Origin: JBOHDX01 sp050700835
Lineage (GTDB): Bacteria; Actinomycetota; Actinomycetes; Propionibacteriales; Nocardioidaceae
Reading direction: 5' to 3'
Length of the DNA: 64,000 nucleotides
NCBI GenBank assembly: GCA_050700835.1
Contig: JBOHDX010000054.1
Coordinates: 98,794 to 162,793, forward strand
Made by a program: the position numbers and the translations under genes. The notes under the pieces were generated by a model, which worked only from the letters and a program-made list of their open reading frames with translations, was not told the DNA's origin and searched no databases. Below, piece by piece: positions 52,661 to 61,875 of the stretch; positions within the stretch are counted from its first letter, which is position 1; each line of letters begins with the position of its first letter.

Positions 52661-52710
52661 GCAAGGGTTCGGGCAAGGGTTCACGCGAGGCTTCACGCGA
52701 GGGTTCACGC
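52661..52710 (+). repeat. short direct repeats after the palindromic element
   Basis: GCAAGGGTTC occurs twice, followed by TTCACGCGAGG and GGGTTCACGC variants at 10- to 13-base spacing. They fill the gap between the palindromic element and the 3' end of the oxidase gene at 52705. Confidence 0.55.
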
Positions 52711-53649
52711 CAGCGCGTCGACCAGGCTGGCCACTTCGGCAGCGCATCCCCACGACAGGGTGACCCCGGCGCCCCCGTGCCCGTAGCAGTGCACGACCGG
52801 ACTTGCGTTGCGCCGCCGCTCGGCCTCGACCCGGACCCTCGGCCGCGCCGGCCGCAGGCCGACCCGGTGCGCGAGCACCGGCGCGTCGGCGAGCTCTGGG
52901 ACCAACGCCGCCGCCCGGTCGAGGATCTGGCGAGCGACCTGCGGGTCGGGCCGCAGGTCCCAGGATCCGTCGTCGCTGGTGCCGCCGATCACGATGTCGC
53001 GAGAGCGCGGCACCAGGTAGGTGGAGGCTGGTGTCGTCGAATCCAGCCACACCCGGTCGAGACCGACCTGTCGAACCCACACCACCTGGCCGCGAACCGG
53101 ATGCAGGCTGTGATCCCCGACCAGCGCGCGATTGGACAGCCCGGCCGCGTTGACGACCAGGTCGGCTCCGGTCGGTAGCGTCGGCAGGGCTATCCGGGTC
53201 AGCGTGGCCCCGGCTGCCTCGGCGCGGCGGCGCAGGTACGTCAGATAGACCGGCATCTCGACCACCGGCGCGTCGAAGATCCAACCGTCGGCGTACCCCA
53301 GGGGCAGGTCCAGCGCACGGGTCAACCGCGGGACCGCCGAGGCCCACCACGGATCGGCGGTCGGCTCGCCGAGCAGCTCGATGCTCTCGCGCATCAACAC
53401 GCCGGTTTCGCCGTGCTCACCCCCGCCCTCGGCGACCAGCTTGGCGAAGACGTCGTAGGAGGTAGCAGCCCACGCGGTGACCCGGTCCTGCGGCAGCGCA
53501 AGGTGGGGATACCACCACGCGGCTGCGACCGCGGACGTCGTCTCCAGGGGAAGGTCACGGGCCAGCACGGCGACGTCGTGGCCGCCCTCGGCCAGCCGGA
53601 CGGCACTGGTCAGTCCGATGACTCCGGCTCCGACCACGATCACGCGCAC
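52705..53649 (-). CDS. D-amino-acid oxidase family FAD enzyme
   Basis: The 314-residue protein starts VRVIVVGAGVIGLTSAVRLA, the FAD-binding Rossmann loop, and carries DAO-family segments: AVAAAWWYPHLALP, NAAGLSNRALVGD, HPVRGQVVWV, IVIGGTSDDGSWD and the C-terminal HCYGHGGAGVTLSWGCA. D-amino-acid oxidases deaminate D-amino acids to keto acids with hydrogen peroxide release. GTG 53649 is the start. It is followed on the same strand by nothing but the repeat region, and the phosphatase gene lies 14 bases upstream. Confidence 0.88.
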   Translation of the reverse strand: MRVIVVGAGVIGLTSAVRLAEGGHDVAVLARDLPLETTSAVAAAWWYPHLALPQDRVTAWAATSYDVFAKLVAEGGGEHGETGVLMRESIELLGEPTADPWWASAVPRLTRALDLPLGYADGWIFDAPVVEMPVYLTYLRRRAEAAGATLTRIALPTLPTGADLVVNAAGLSNRALVGDHSLHPVRGQVVWVRQVGLDRVWLDSTTPASTYLVPRSRDIVIGGTSDDGSWDLRPDPQVARQILDRAAALVPELADAPVLAHRVGLRPARPRVRVEAERRRNASPVVHCYGHGGAGVTLSWGCAAEVASLVDALA

Positions 53650-53663
53650 GGCGTCAGTCTGCC

Positions 53664-54281
53664 TCAGCGAGGCGCCTCGCCGGCCCACGACGAGCAGTGC
53701 CACACATCGCCGTCGTACGCGAGGTCGACCCGCGCCGTATTGGCCAACGGGTGACCGAGCACGAATCGTCCCGAAGGCTCTGGACACAGGGTCGCCAGCC
53801 CGAAGGACAGGATGCCACCGTGCCCGATCACCAGCACCGTCTCACCACGGTGGGCGTCGGCCACGTCTGAGAGGGCCGTCTCCAACCGGCCGACGAGCTC
53901 GGAACCGGTCTCGCCGTCCCCCACTGGCACAGCGAGAGCGCCGTCGAGCAGCCACGCCTCGAACACCTCGCGTAGTGCCGCAGCCGCCTGCTGGCGGGCG
54001 GCACCATCGAGCGTGCCCGCGGACACCTCACGCAGGTCGGGCAGCTCGGTGACTCCGACGCCGAGCTGCTCGGCGATCACGTCAGCCGTCTCACGGGCAC
54101 GCCGCATCGGACTGGTGTAGACGTGTGCCACCCGCTCGCCCATCAAGGTCGACCCGACCGTCGCGGCCTGGTCGCGCCCCAGCTCGGTGAGGCCCGGATC
54201 GTCGAGGTCGTGGCCGGGCCGATCGTCCGCCTCTCCATGCCGCAGGCAGATCACCCGGACCGCACACATCAGGTTGCTCAC
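53664..54281 (-). CDS. histidine phosphatase (phosphoglycerate-mutase-like)
   Basis: The 205-residue protein has the phosphorylated-His motif VICLRHGEADD, the second-half arginine in SPMRRARETADV, and the second catalytic His in VIGHGGILSFGL. Phosphohydrolases of this branch act on sugar phosphates, nucleotides or small metabolites; the substrate is unknown. It starts at GTG 54281 (an ATG 12 bases downstream is an alternative). The short gap to the D-amino-acid oxidase suggests one transcript. It is divergent from the S9 peptidase gene by 49 bases. Confidence 0.85.
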   Translation of the reverse strand: MSNLMCAVRVICLRHGEADDRPGHDLDDPGLTELGRDQAATVGSTLMGERVAHVYTSPMRRARETADVIAEQLGVGVTELPDLREVSAGTLDGAARQQAAAALREVFEAWLLDGALAVPVGDGETGSELVGRLETALSDVADAHRGETVLVIGHGGILSFGLATLCPEPSGRFVLGHPLANTARVDLAYDGDVWHCSSWAGEAPR

Positions 54282-54330
54282 GCGTCCATCTTCACCCGAC
54301 CACGCGCCGTGCGTCGGCTACGTTGCCTGC

Positions 54331-56127
54331 GTGACCGACTTCCACGACTACCGACCGTCCCGCCGGCTGTACCCCACGCTGGCGATCTCGCCCGACGGCA
54401 GCCGGATCGCCTACTGCGACGACCGCAACGGCCAGTTCAACCTGGTCGTCGCGCCGATCGACGGTGAAGCGACCCAGCTGACGGACTACACCGACCGGTC
54501 CGTACGCCAGGTGTCATGGCATCCGGATGGCTCCATCTTGTTCTTCGCCGCCGACCGCGAGGGGGACGAGTTCCACCAGCTCTTCCGGATCGACGCCGGC
54601 AGCCGGGAGATTACCCAGCTCACCGACGCGCCGGACGTGCAGCATTTCCTGGCCGGCGAAGCCTGCTCCCCCGACGGCCGCTACCTTGCCTTTGCCGCCA
54701 ACGACGACGAGCGCACGAACCAGGACGTGTCCCTGCTCGACCTCGGGACCGGGCAGGTACGCCGGGTCCTCGCGCTGCAGAGCATGGTCCTCGCGGGCAC
54801 GTGGTCCGCGGACTCGACCCGGCTGACCGCGGTCGACGTGCACAGCAACTCCGACTATCGCCCCCACGTCGTCGACGTGGCCGGTGGCGAGTCGCGCGAG
54901 CTGATGCCGGACCACACCGGGATCAAGAACGAGCCGGTCGGCCTGCTTCCCGACCACAGCGCGCTGGTGGTGGCCACCGACCTCGACCGCGACTTCGTCG
55001 GGCTCGCGTCGGTGTCCCTCGACGACGGCACGCTCAGCTGGCTGGCGACCCCCGACTGGGACGTTGAGCAGGCGGCCCTGTCCGCGGACGGCAGCCGGCT
55101 GGTCTGGACGGTCAACGTGGACGGCAACTCGCAGCTGTACGCCCGGGAGCTCGAGTCCGGCCAGGATCTCACGGCGCCAGCCCTTCCCCCCGGCATGGTG
55201 AGCCAGCTGTCGGTGTCTCGGGACGGACGTCAGGTCGCCCTGCTCGTGTCCACCGCCACGCGCCCCACCAACCTGGCCCTGGTCGACCTCGACGGCGGCG
55301 ACGTCACGTGGCTCACCGATGTGCGCCCGGCAACGGTCGACGCCGACTCGATGACCGAGCCCCGACTGATCCGGTACGCGACCCACGACGGCCGCAAGGT
55401 GGCGGCGTACCTCTATCGCCCGGCCGGCGACGGGCCGTTCCCCGTCGTGCTGTCCATCCACGGTGGACCGGAGGCGCAGGAGCGGCCGGTGTACGCCTAC
55501 GCCGGGCTGTACCAGTACCTGCTCTCGCGGGGCATCGGTGTGCTCGCACCCAACGTCCGCGGGTCGACCGGCTACGGCACCAGCTACCAGAGGCTGATCA
55601 TGCGTGACTGGGGTGGCGCCGAGCTCGGCGACTTCGAGCAGGCGGCGGCCTACCTTCGTAGCCTCGAGTGGATCGACCGCGACCGCATCGGGGTGTTCGG
55701 CGCGTCATTCGGTGGCTTCGCCGTGCTGTCCTGCCTGAGCCGGCTGCCTGACCTCTGGGCGGTCGGTGTCGACATCGTCGGCCCGTCCAACCTCGTCACG
55801 CTGGCCGGGTCGGTCCCGCCCACCTGGCGACGGATGATGACCGAGTGGGTCGGCCATGCCGAGGACGACAAGGACTTCCTGGTGTCCCGTTCCCCGGTGA
55901 CATATGCCGACGGCATCGTCGCACCACTGCTGGTGATCCAAGGTGCCAACGACCCCCGGGTGAGGCAGGCCGAGAGCGACCAGATCGTCGAGCGGCTGCG
56001 CAGCCGCGGAGTCGACGTGCGCTACGACGTCTATGCCGACGAGGGGCATGGGTTCACCAAGGCCGACAACGAGGCCAAGGCTCTGACCGACAGCGCCGAC
56101 TTCCTGGTCAAGCACCTCATCCGCTGA
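54331..56127 (+). CDS. S9-family prolyl-oligopeptidase-like peptidase
   Basis: The 598-residue protein has an N-terminal beta-propeller (WD40-like YPTLAISPDGSRIAY, VSWHPDGSILFF, ACSPDGRYLAFAA) and a C-terminal alpha/beta hydrolase domain from about residue 340. The catalytic triad is Ser in GVFGASFGGFAVL, Asp in IQGANDPRV and His in DEGHGFTK. Enzymes of this family cleave small peptides or acyl-peptides. It has no signal peptide, so it should be cytoplasmic. GTG 54331 is chosen where MTDFHDYRPSRR begins. It is convergent with the cyclase gene. Confidence 0.88.
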   Translation: MTDFHDYRPSRRLYPTLAISPDGSRIAYCDDRNGQFNLVVAPIDGEATQLTDYTDRSVRQVSWHPDGSILFFAADREGDEFHQLFRIDAGSREITQLTDAPDVQHFLAGEACSPDGRYLAFAANDDERTNQDVSLLDLGTGQVRRVLALQSMVLAGTWSADSTRLTAVDVHSNSDYRPHVVDVAGGESRELMPDHTGIKNEPVGLLPDHSALVVATDLDRDFVGLASVSLDDGTLSWLATPDWDVEQAALSADGSRLVWTVNVDGNSQLYARELESGQDLTAPALPPGMVSQLSVSRDGRQVALLVSTATRPTNLALVDLDGGDVTWLTDVRPATVDADSMTEPRLIRYATHDGRKVAAYLYRPAGDGPFPVVLSIHGGPEAQERPVYAYAGLYQYLLSRGIGVLAPNVRGSTGYGTSYQRLIMRDWGGAELGDFEQAAAYLRSLEWIDRDRIGVFGASFGGFAVLSCLSRLPDLWAVGVDIVGPSNLVTLAGSVPPTWRRMMTEWVGHAEDDKDFLVSRSPVTYADGIVAPLLVIQGANDPRVRQAESDQIVERLRSRGVDVRYDVYADEGHGFTKADNEAKALTDSADFLVKHLIR

Positions 56128-56158
56128 GGTGCACCCGGCCATGCTGTCACGGCCAGGC

Positions 56159-59100
56159 TCAGCCGGCGGAGGTGAGCCGGGCCTCGATCTGCTCCAGCCA
56201 GGCGACTGCGCCAAACCGGGTGAAGGTGGCGCGGACCTCGCCGAGCCTGTCCTCGGCCTCGGCGGCCCGGCCCTGCCCGGCCAGCCAGAGCCCGAAGTCG
56301 GCGGCGGCCCGCGCGATGTAGACCGGCGACCCCCAGGTCTCGTACTTCGCGAGAGCCTCGCGGTAGCGCGCCTCGGTAGCTTCGGGACCGTCTCCCTCGC
56401 CGTAACGGGCCCGCAGCCAGGCCCGGTGTCCCTGCACCCCGACGAGCACCCTGCTGACATTGGACGAGGTGAGCTCGAGCAGCCGCGTCACCGCCGAGTC
56501 GTCGGAGCGGTCGAGGGCAAGCGACGCGGCGGTCGGGAAGAAGTGCCAGAAGTCGTCCCAGGTGCCGAACAGCTGGTGGGCCTTCTCCACCGTCGACATC
56601 GCCTTGGCCAGCGCCTCCCGGGGGTGACCGTCACCGCGCAGCCGCTGCGCGTCCGCATGGTCGCGCCAGGCCTGGACGACCGGGTCGTCGGAGACCGCGT
56701 CGCCCTCCTCGTCCCATCCGGCGTCGAGGTCCTCGCCACGTGCCTGCGCGATCGAGATGCGGATGCTGGCCAGCGCGGACTTGTTGTCGGAGGCCGAGAA
56801 GGGTGCCGCCGCGGCCATCACGTCGAGGGCCTCGTCCCAGCCCCCGACCCCGAACAATGCCAGGGCCAGGTTGACCGAGGCGTAGGAGATCCACACGGTG
56901 ACCCCGGAGGCGGTCGCGGCGGAGACCGCCTCGCGGCCCAGCGTCTCGCTGGCGACGAGGTCGTCGCCCAGCCGGTCGGAGGAGAGGTTGCTCAACGACC
57001 GGGCCAGCGGCACCGTGTAGTGGTGGGCGCGGGCCATGTCCGCGGCGGACTGGATCAGGATCCGGCTCAGCGACGGGACCCCGACCTTGATGTAGTGCAC
57101 CCCGAGGGTGTTGAAGCAGTCCGTGAGAGCCTCCATGTCCTCGACCAGGTCGGCCAACCGCATCCGTTCTTCGACCAGCTCGCGGATGTCCTCGGAGACC
57201 CGCAGCTTGGCCTGGGTCAACGTCGAGTTGAGCGCCAGCAGCACCGGGACGGCGTCCGCACGCCCGATCAGCGCCTCCCACCGCGGCTGGGCGATCGCCA
57301 CAGCGCCGGCGTTGTCGCCCGAACCCAAGCAGAGGGCCTCGGCATGGGCACAGGCGGCGAGACCGGCGTCGACGTCGTTGCCGACCTGGTCGAAGAAGCC
57401 GGCCGCCGCCGCGGCGACCTCGGCCGCGGCGTGGTACTGGCCGCAGTGGACCAGTGCCCAGGCCAGCTTGCTCTGCAACGTGGCGCGCTCCGCGGCGTCC
57501 ACCGCATGGGCCAGTGCGGTCCTGAGGTGACCGGCCGCTTCCGTGGGCGCACCGAGCGACTCCGCGCGCGCGGCGGCGGCCCGCAGGTTGCTGATCGCGG
57601 CCTCGGTCAGCTCGGTGACGTCCGGCTCGCCGGGCATCGCCTCGATGGCGTCCAGATAGTGCTGGGCGATGATCGGGGCCAGCTCGGCGTCCTCCTCCTG
57701 GTTGGTCTCATGCGCCGCCACCACCGCCAGGTGGGTGGCCTTGCGGTCCCGGCGCGACAGCGACGCGTAGGCGACCTGTCGTACGACGGTCTGCACGAAC
57801 GCGTACTGCGCGTAGTCGGCGCTGAACCGGCTGGTCTCGCGGGTGAGGATCTGTTGACGCACCAGCCCGGCGAGCACCGCCTCGAGATCTGCCACGTCTG
57901 CGCAGAGTGCCCGGATCTCCGCACTGGTGAACGTGCCGCCCAGCACGCTGGCCCGGCTGACCACCGACCGCTGGGCCGGGTTGAGCGTGTCGAGCCGGGC
58001 CGCGACCAGCGCCTGCAGCGAGGCGGGCGCGCCGATCTGGTCCAGGTCGAGGGCTTCGGGGTTGGCCAGGACGTACTGTCCACCGCGCGGCACCACCAGG
58101 TCACGGTCGATCAGGGCGCGCACCGTCTCCACCGCGAACAGCGGCATCCCCTCCGCACGCGCCACCAGCTCGTCACGGACCCCCTCGGGAAGCCCGGACA
58201 CCAGCCCGTCGAGCAGCGCGGCCATGTCCCGGTCGCCGAGCCCGGCCAGATGGACGACGGTCGAACGCCGGTTGGTGGCCAATGCGGGATGCGTCTCGAG
58301 AAGGCCGGGCCTGGTCAGCAGCACCACGAAGCACGCGAAGCTGCCGGCGGTGAGCAGGTGTTCGATGAACTGCAGCAGGCCGTCGTCGGCGTGGTGCGCG
58401 TCGTCGACGACGAGCACCACCGGATAGCTGCCGTCGCCCACGCGTTCGAAGAACTTCGTCCACGCCTCGAACAGGTCCTCCCGTGAGAAGGTCCCGACCG
58501 AGCCGATGCCGAGCAGGGCGCCGACGCGAGGCTCCAGCCAGGCCCGCTCGTCCGGATCGGGCACGTAGCGCTGCACGCCGCTGGCGAGCAGCGCAGCCAC
58601 GTCGTCCTCGGTCTCGTCGGACTCGCGCGCCGCCCGAAGCCTGGTGCGGACGGCTTCGGCGAGCGCGAAGAACGCCACCCCCTCCCCGTAGGCGAGGCAG
58701 CGACCGCTGTGCCAGCGCACGATGTCGCTGAGTCCGTCGACGTACTTCTCCAGCTCCCAGGCGACCCGACTCTTGCCGACTCCGGCCTCACCGTCGACCA
58801 CCAGCAGGCTCGGCTGGCGGACCTCCTGCATGTGGTGGAACAGCTCCTTGACCAGGCGCAGCTCCCGGTCCCGGCCGACCAGCGGGGCCTCCAGCCCATC
58901 AGCGCGTTGGATGCCGCCGATCGCGGCGACCACGGCGCGGACCGACCACAACGGGACCGTCTCGAGCTTTCCCTTGAGCCGGTGGCTGCCCACGTCGACG
59001 TAGGTGATCGCTGAGGCGGTCAGCAGCCGCGTCGTCTCGTCGACCCAGACCTGGCCCGGCTGCGCCACCGACTGCACCCGGGCGGCGGTGTTGACCGCGT

Positions 59101-59659
59101 CGCCGGCGACCATCCCCTGCTGCTCGGCGCCGATGGTGACCGCGACCTCGCCGGTGACGATCCCGACCCTCATGGCCAGGGCGGAGACACCGAGGTCGTC
59201 GCCCATCGCCGCGACCGCCTGGACGAGCTCGAGGCCGGCACGGACCCCGCGCTCGGCGTCGTCCTCGTGTGCGGTCGGCACCCCCCAGACGGCCATCACG
59301 GCATCGCCGATGAACTTCTCCACGGTGCCGCCGTAGCGGGCGATCACCGCACGACACCCGTCGAAGTAGCGCGACAGCAGCTCCCGGACCTCCTCCTGGT
59401 CACGGGTCTCCGACAGCGAGGTGAAGCCCACCAGGTCGCCGAACAGGACACTGGTGACCCGCCGGGTCGCGACCGGGTGCGCGGCCGACACGGTGGCCGC
59501 GCGCGGCGGCTGGGCGGCCCCGCACGATATGCAGAACCGGGCACCGGCAACGAGCTCCTCGCCGCAGGACGCACAGCGAGAACTCGCCTGGGTGGCGCCG
59601 CAGCTGAAACAGAACCGCGCGCCGGGGGGAAGCTCGGTGCCGCAGGCGGTGCAGGTCAT
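56159..59659 (-). CDS. class III nucleotidyl cyclase-AAA ATPase-helical-repeat protein
   Basis: The 1166-residue protein has, in order: two zinc ribbons (C3xxC6, C17xxC20; C29xxC32, C43xxC46), a class III cyclase domain (about 68-240), an AAA/STAND-type ATPase (about 258-600, VGRDRELRLV, Walker A GEAGVGKS) and a long C-terminal helical TPR-like region. The cyclase metal Asp are in LFGDLVGFT and EKFIGDAVM, and the GDAVNTAARVQ motif supplies the catalytic Asn and Arg, so it should be active. It starts at ATG 59659, seven bases after the cNMP-binding MFS stop. cAMP is the likely product; the ribbons and ATPase may sense a signal. Confidence 0.88.
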   Translation of the reverse strand: MTCTACGTELPPGARFCFSCGATQASSRCASCGEELVAGARFCISCGAAQPPRAATVSAAHPVATRRVTSVLFGDLVGFTSLSETRDQEEVRELLSRYFDGCRAVIARYGGTVEKFIGDAVMAVWGVPTAHEDDAERGVRAGLELVQAVAAMGDDLGVSALAMRVGIVTGEVAVTIGAEQQGMVAGDAVNTAARVQSVAQPGQVWVDETTRLLTASAITYVDVGSHRLKGKLETVPLWSVRAVVAAIGGIQRADGLEAPLVGRDRELRLVKELFHHMQEVRQPSLLVVDGEAGVGKSRVAWELEKYVDGLSDIVRWHSGRCLAYGEGVAFFALAEAVRTRLRAARESDETEDDVAALLASGVQRYVPDPDERAWLEPRVGALLGIGSVGTFSREDLFEAWTKFFERVGDGSYPVVLVVDDAHHADDGLLQFIEHLLTAGSFACFVVLLTRPGLLETHPALATNRRSTVVHLAGLGDRDMAALLDGLVSGLPEGVRDELVARAEGMPLFAVETVRALIDRDLVVPRGGQYVLANPEALDLDQIGAPASLQALVAARLDTLNPAQRSVVSRASVLGGTFTSAEIRALCADVADLEAVLAGLVRQQILTRETSRFSADYAQYAFVQTVVRQVAYASLSRRDRKATHLAVVAAHETNQEEDAELAPIIAQHYLDAIEAMPGEPDVTELTEAAISNLRAAAARAESLGAPTEAAGHLRTALAHAVDAAERATLQSKLAWALVHCGQYHAAAEVAAAAAGFFDQVGNDVDAGLAACAHAEALCLGSGDNAGAVAIAQPRWEALIGRADAVPVLLALNSTLTQAKLRVSEDIRELVEERMRLADLVEDMEALTDCFNTLGVHYIKVGVPSLSRILIQSAADMARAHHYTVPLARSLSNLSSDRLGDDLVASETLGREAVSAATASGVTVWISYASVNLALALFGVGGWDEALDVMAAAAPFSASDNKSALASIRISIAQARGEDLDAGWDEEGDAVSDDPVVQAWRDHADAQRLRGDGHPREALAKAMSTVEKAHQLFGTWDDFWHFFPTAASLALDRSDDSAVTRLLELTSSNVSRVLVGVQGHRAWLRARYGEGDGPEATEARYREALAKYETWGSPVYIARAAADFGLWLAGQGRAAEAEDRLGEVRATFTRFGAVAWLEQIEARLTSAG

Positions 59660-59666
59660 GGTCGGC

Positions 59667-61388
59667 TCACACCGTCAGCCTCCGGGTGACGATGTCGTCG
59701 GCCGCCGACCTGGCCTCGGTCTGGCCGGTGACGGCGTCGAGGAACTCAGCGCGCCCGAGCGCCTGCAGCACAGTGTCGGAGACCGCGGTGATTGTCGCGG
59801 TGCGGGGCACGTCGCGCAACAGCCCGATCTCGCCGAAGAACTCCCCGGCGCCTTCCTCGCGCAGCACCCGCTCGCCCTGGGTGACCTGGACCAGCCCCGA
59901 CTCGACGACGTAGAACCGGTCGGACTCGTCGCCCTCGCGCAAGACGACCTGCCCAGCAGGCACCTCGACCCGGACGAGCGCGCGAGCCAACGACTCGACC
60001 GTGGCCGGGTTGAGCGGTGCGAACATCGCGATCGCCCGGAGCAAGGGTGCTCCCGCGGGGACGCCGAGGCGGCCGTCGAGGCTGCGCATCCGGCGCAGCC
60101 CGGTCAACGCCAGCGCGGTGATGGCGCCCCCCAGCACCCCCAGCCCGCCGCGCAGCCCGATCAGGTGGATGAGCAGCGGCATCAGCAGGGCACCGACGGC
60201 CATCGTGCCGATCAGACAGGCCTCGAGGGCGCCGAACACCCGGCCCATCACCGCATCCGGGGTGATCCGCTGCACGATCGTGTCCAGGTTGACATCGACG
60301 AGGGGGTTGGCGAACCCGAGCAGGGCCATCGCGACGAACGCAGAGACCGGGAACGGCATGACGGTGATGAGGAGCAGCGGCAGCGACCACAAGATCACCC
60401 CGGTGGTCACATCTTGACCCATCTTGCGCTTCGAGGCTCGCGAGATCGCGAAGAGCCCACCTACGACCGCGCCGACCCCAAGCGCAGAGTCGAGGTATCC
60501 CACGCCCTTGGCCCCCGTGTGCAGGATGTGCACCGCGATCACCACGCCGAAGACGGCCGAGGCGCCGGCGATGACGGTCTGCGCGGAGACCTCGGCGGTG
60601 ACGACGAACAGGTCCTTGTCGCGCCAGATCGTGCCGAAGCCGGCCATCGTCTCGGCCAGGAACTTCGGCTTGGGTTCTTCGGTCTCTGCGGCCGGTTGCG
60701 GATCCTCCGGCGTGGCGTCTCCGGTCGCCGCGGCTGCCGAGTCGCCGACCGGAACCTTCACCCCGCCGACCATGAGCATCGACCACACGAACGTCGCCGC
60801 GTCGAACGCGAAGACCGTCGCCACGCTGGTGAACGCGATCAGGGTCGCACCGATTGCCGGGCCGACGAAGAACGCCAGGCTCTCGATGATGCTGCTGGTG
60901 CCGTTGGAGGCGGTGAGCTCCTCAGGACGGTTCGCGAGGGCCGGCATCAGTGAGCGCTGGGCAGCCCGGAAGGGCGTGCCCAGCAGCGCCGTGACGGTGG
61001 CCAGCACGAAGACCGGTGCGGCGGCCGAGTGTGCGTAGAGCAGGACCGCGTTCGCTGCGACCAGGACCGCGCGGACCAGGTCGGTGCCGATCATCACGGC
61101 TTTGCGCGGGTGCTTGTCTGCGAACCCTGCCGCGATCGGCGCGGTGACGGCCATCATCGTCAGCCGGACCGCCGACCAGATCCCGACCGCGGTCGCGCCG
61201 CCGACACCGTAGGCCCAGACGGCGACGCCGGTGGCGTAGGCCCAGTCGCCGATCATCGACCCGGCCAGGGCCAGCTGGATCCGGCGCAGGGCAGAGTTGC
61301 CGAACACCGACGCCAACGACTGGCCGGTCTCCCGGATGGCGCCACGACTGCTCGCCAGGACGCCGCCGCCCTCAGCCACTTCGGTCAT
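59667..61388 (-). CDS. MFS protein with C-terminal cyclic-nucleotide-binding domain
   Basis: Residues 1-430 form a MFS-like membrane domain of about 12 helices (LALAGSMIGDWAYATGVAVWA, GFADKHPRKAVMIG, MGRVFGALEACLIGT), of the MFS_3 type. Residues 440-565 are a cNMP-binding domain with EVPAGQVVLREGDESDRFYVV and the phosphate cassette FFGEIGLLRDVPRTATI, including the Arg that contacts the cyclic phosphate. Binding should therefore be real. ATG 61388 follows AGGA. The cyclase gene is seven bases downstream, so cyclase and target are translated together. What is transported is unknown. Confidence 0.88.
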   Translation of the reverse strand: MTEVAEGGGVLASSRGAIRETGQSLASVFGNSALRRIQLALAGSMIGDWAYATGVAVWAYGVGGATAVGIWSAVRLTMMAVTAPIAAGFADKHPRKAVMIGTDLVRAVLVAANAVLLYAHSAAAPVFVLATVTALLGTPFRAAQRSLMPALANRPEELTASNGTSSIIESLAFFVGPAIGATLIAFTSVATVFAFDAATFVWSMLMVGGVKVPVGDSAAAATGDATPEDPQPAAETEEPKPKFLAETMAGFGTIWRDKDLFVVTAEVSAQTVIAGASAVFGVVIAVHILHTGAKGVGYLDSALGVGAVVGGLFAISRASKRKMGQDVTTGVILWSLPLLLITVMPFPVSAFVAMALLGFANPLVDVNLDTIVQRITPDAVMGRVFGALEACLIGTMAVGALLMPLLIHLIGLRGGLGVLGGAITALALTGLRRMRSLDGRLGVPAGAPLLRAIAMFAPLNPATVESLARALVRVEVPAGQVVLREGDESDRFYVVESGLVQVTQGERVLREEGAGEFFGEIGLLRDVPRTATITAVSDTVLQALGRAEFLDAVTGQTEARSAADDIVTRRLTV

Positions 61389-61494
61389 GAACGATCCTGT
61401 GCGCTGAACCGGAGAGTAACGCGGCAACCGGGTGGTCACCGCAGCTCACCCTATCTTCGCAAGCCCCATTCCGGCGTCGCCGACTACGCCCGAG

Positions 61495-61790
61495 TCAGGC
61501 GTACAGACCTTCGATCTGCCGGCGGTGGTTGTCCGCGACCCTTGCGCTTGACCCTGACGGAGGGCATGAGCTCCCCGACTCGACGGTCAGGACGTGATCG
61601 AGCAAGATCCACGTCTTGATCGTCTCCCACCGGTCCAGCCGGGTGTTGAGCTGCTCGACGTATCCGCTGACCATCTGCCTCAACGGCTCGGAGGCGACCA
61701 CGTCGGCATACGACGAGCCGGCCATGCCGTTCTCCTTGGCCCAGTCGGCCACCGTGTCGGGGTCGAGGGAAGCCCGAGGTGCGCCCGACC
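61495..61790 (-). pseudogene. C-terminal fragment of a long-chain acyl-CoA ligase
   Basis: The frame reads LDPDTVADWAKENGMAGSS, LNTRLDRWETIKTWILLDH and, at the end, VADNHRRQIEGLYA, which is the C-terminal end of FadD15-like acyl-CoA synthetases. The intervening family segment (Glu-Leu-Met-Pro-Ser-Val-Arg-Val-Lys-Arg-Lys) is present in a second frame near 61538-61575, so two indels with a net change of a multiple of three have scrambled it. About 500 N-terminal residues are missing. It is a remnant, not a working gene. It lies 36 bases or more after the ethylmalonyl-CoA mutase stop, on the same strand. Confidence 0.7.
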
Positions 61791-61875
61791 CGACCAGCGG
61801 TGCGGGCAGCCGAAGAGACGTGGCAGCACTCGAAGTCACCGCCGTTGGGGGCTCACCCCACCCCGGATCCAGCGA

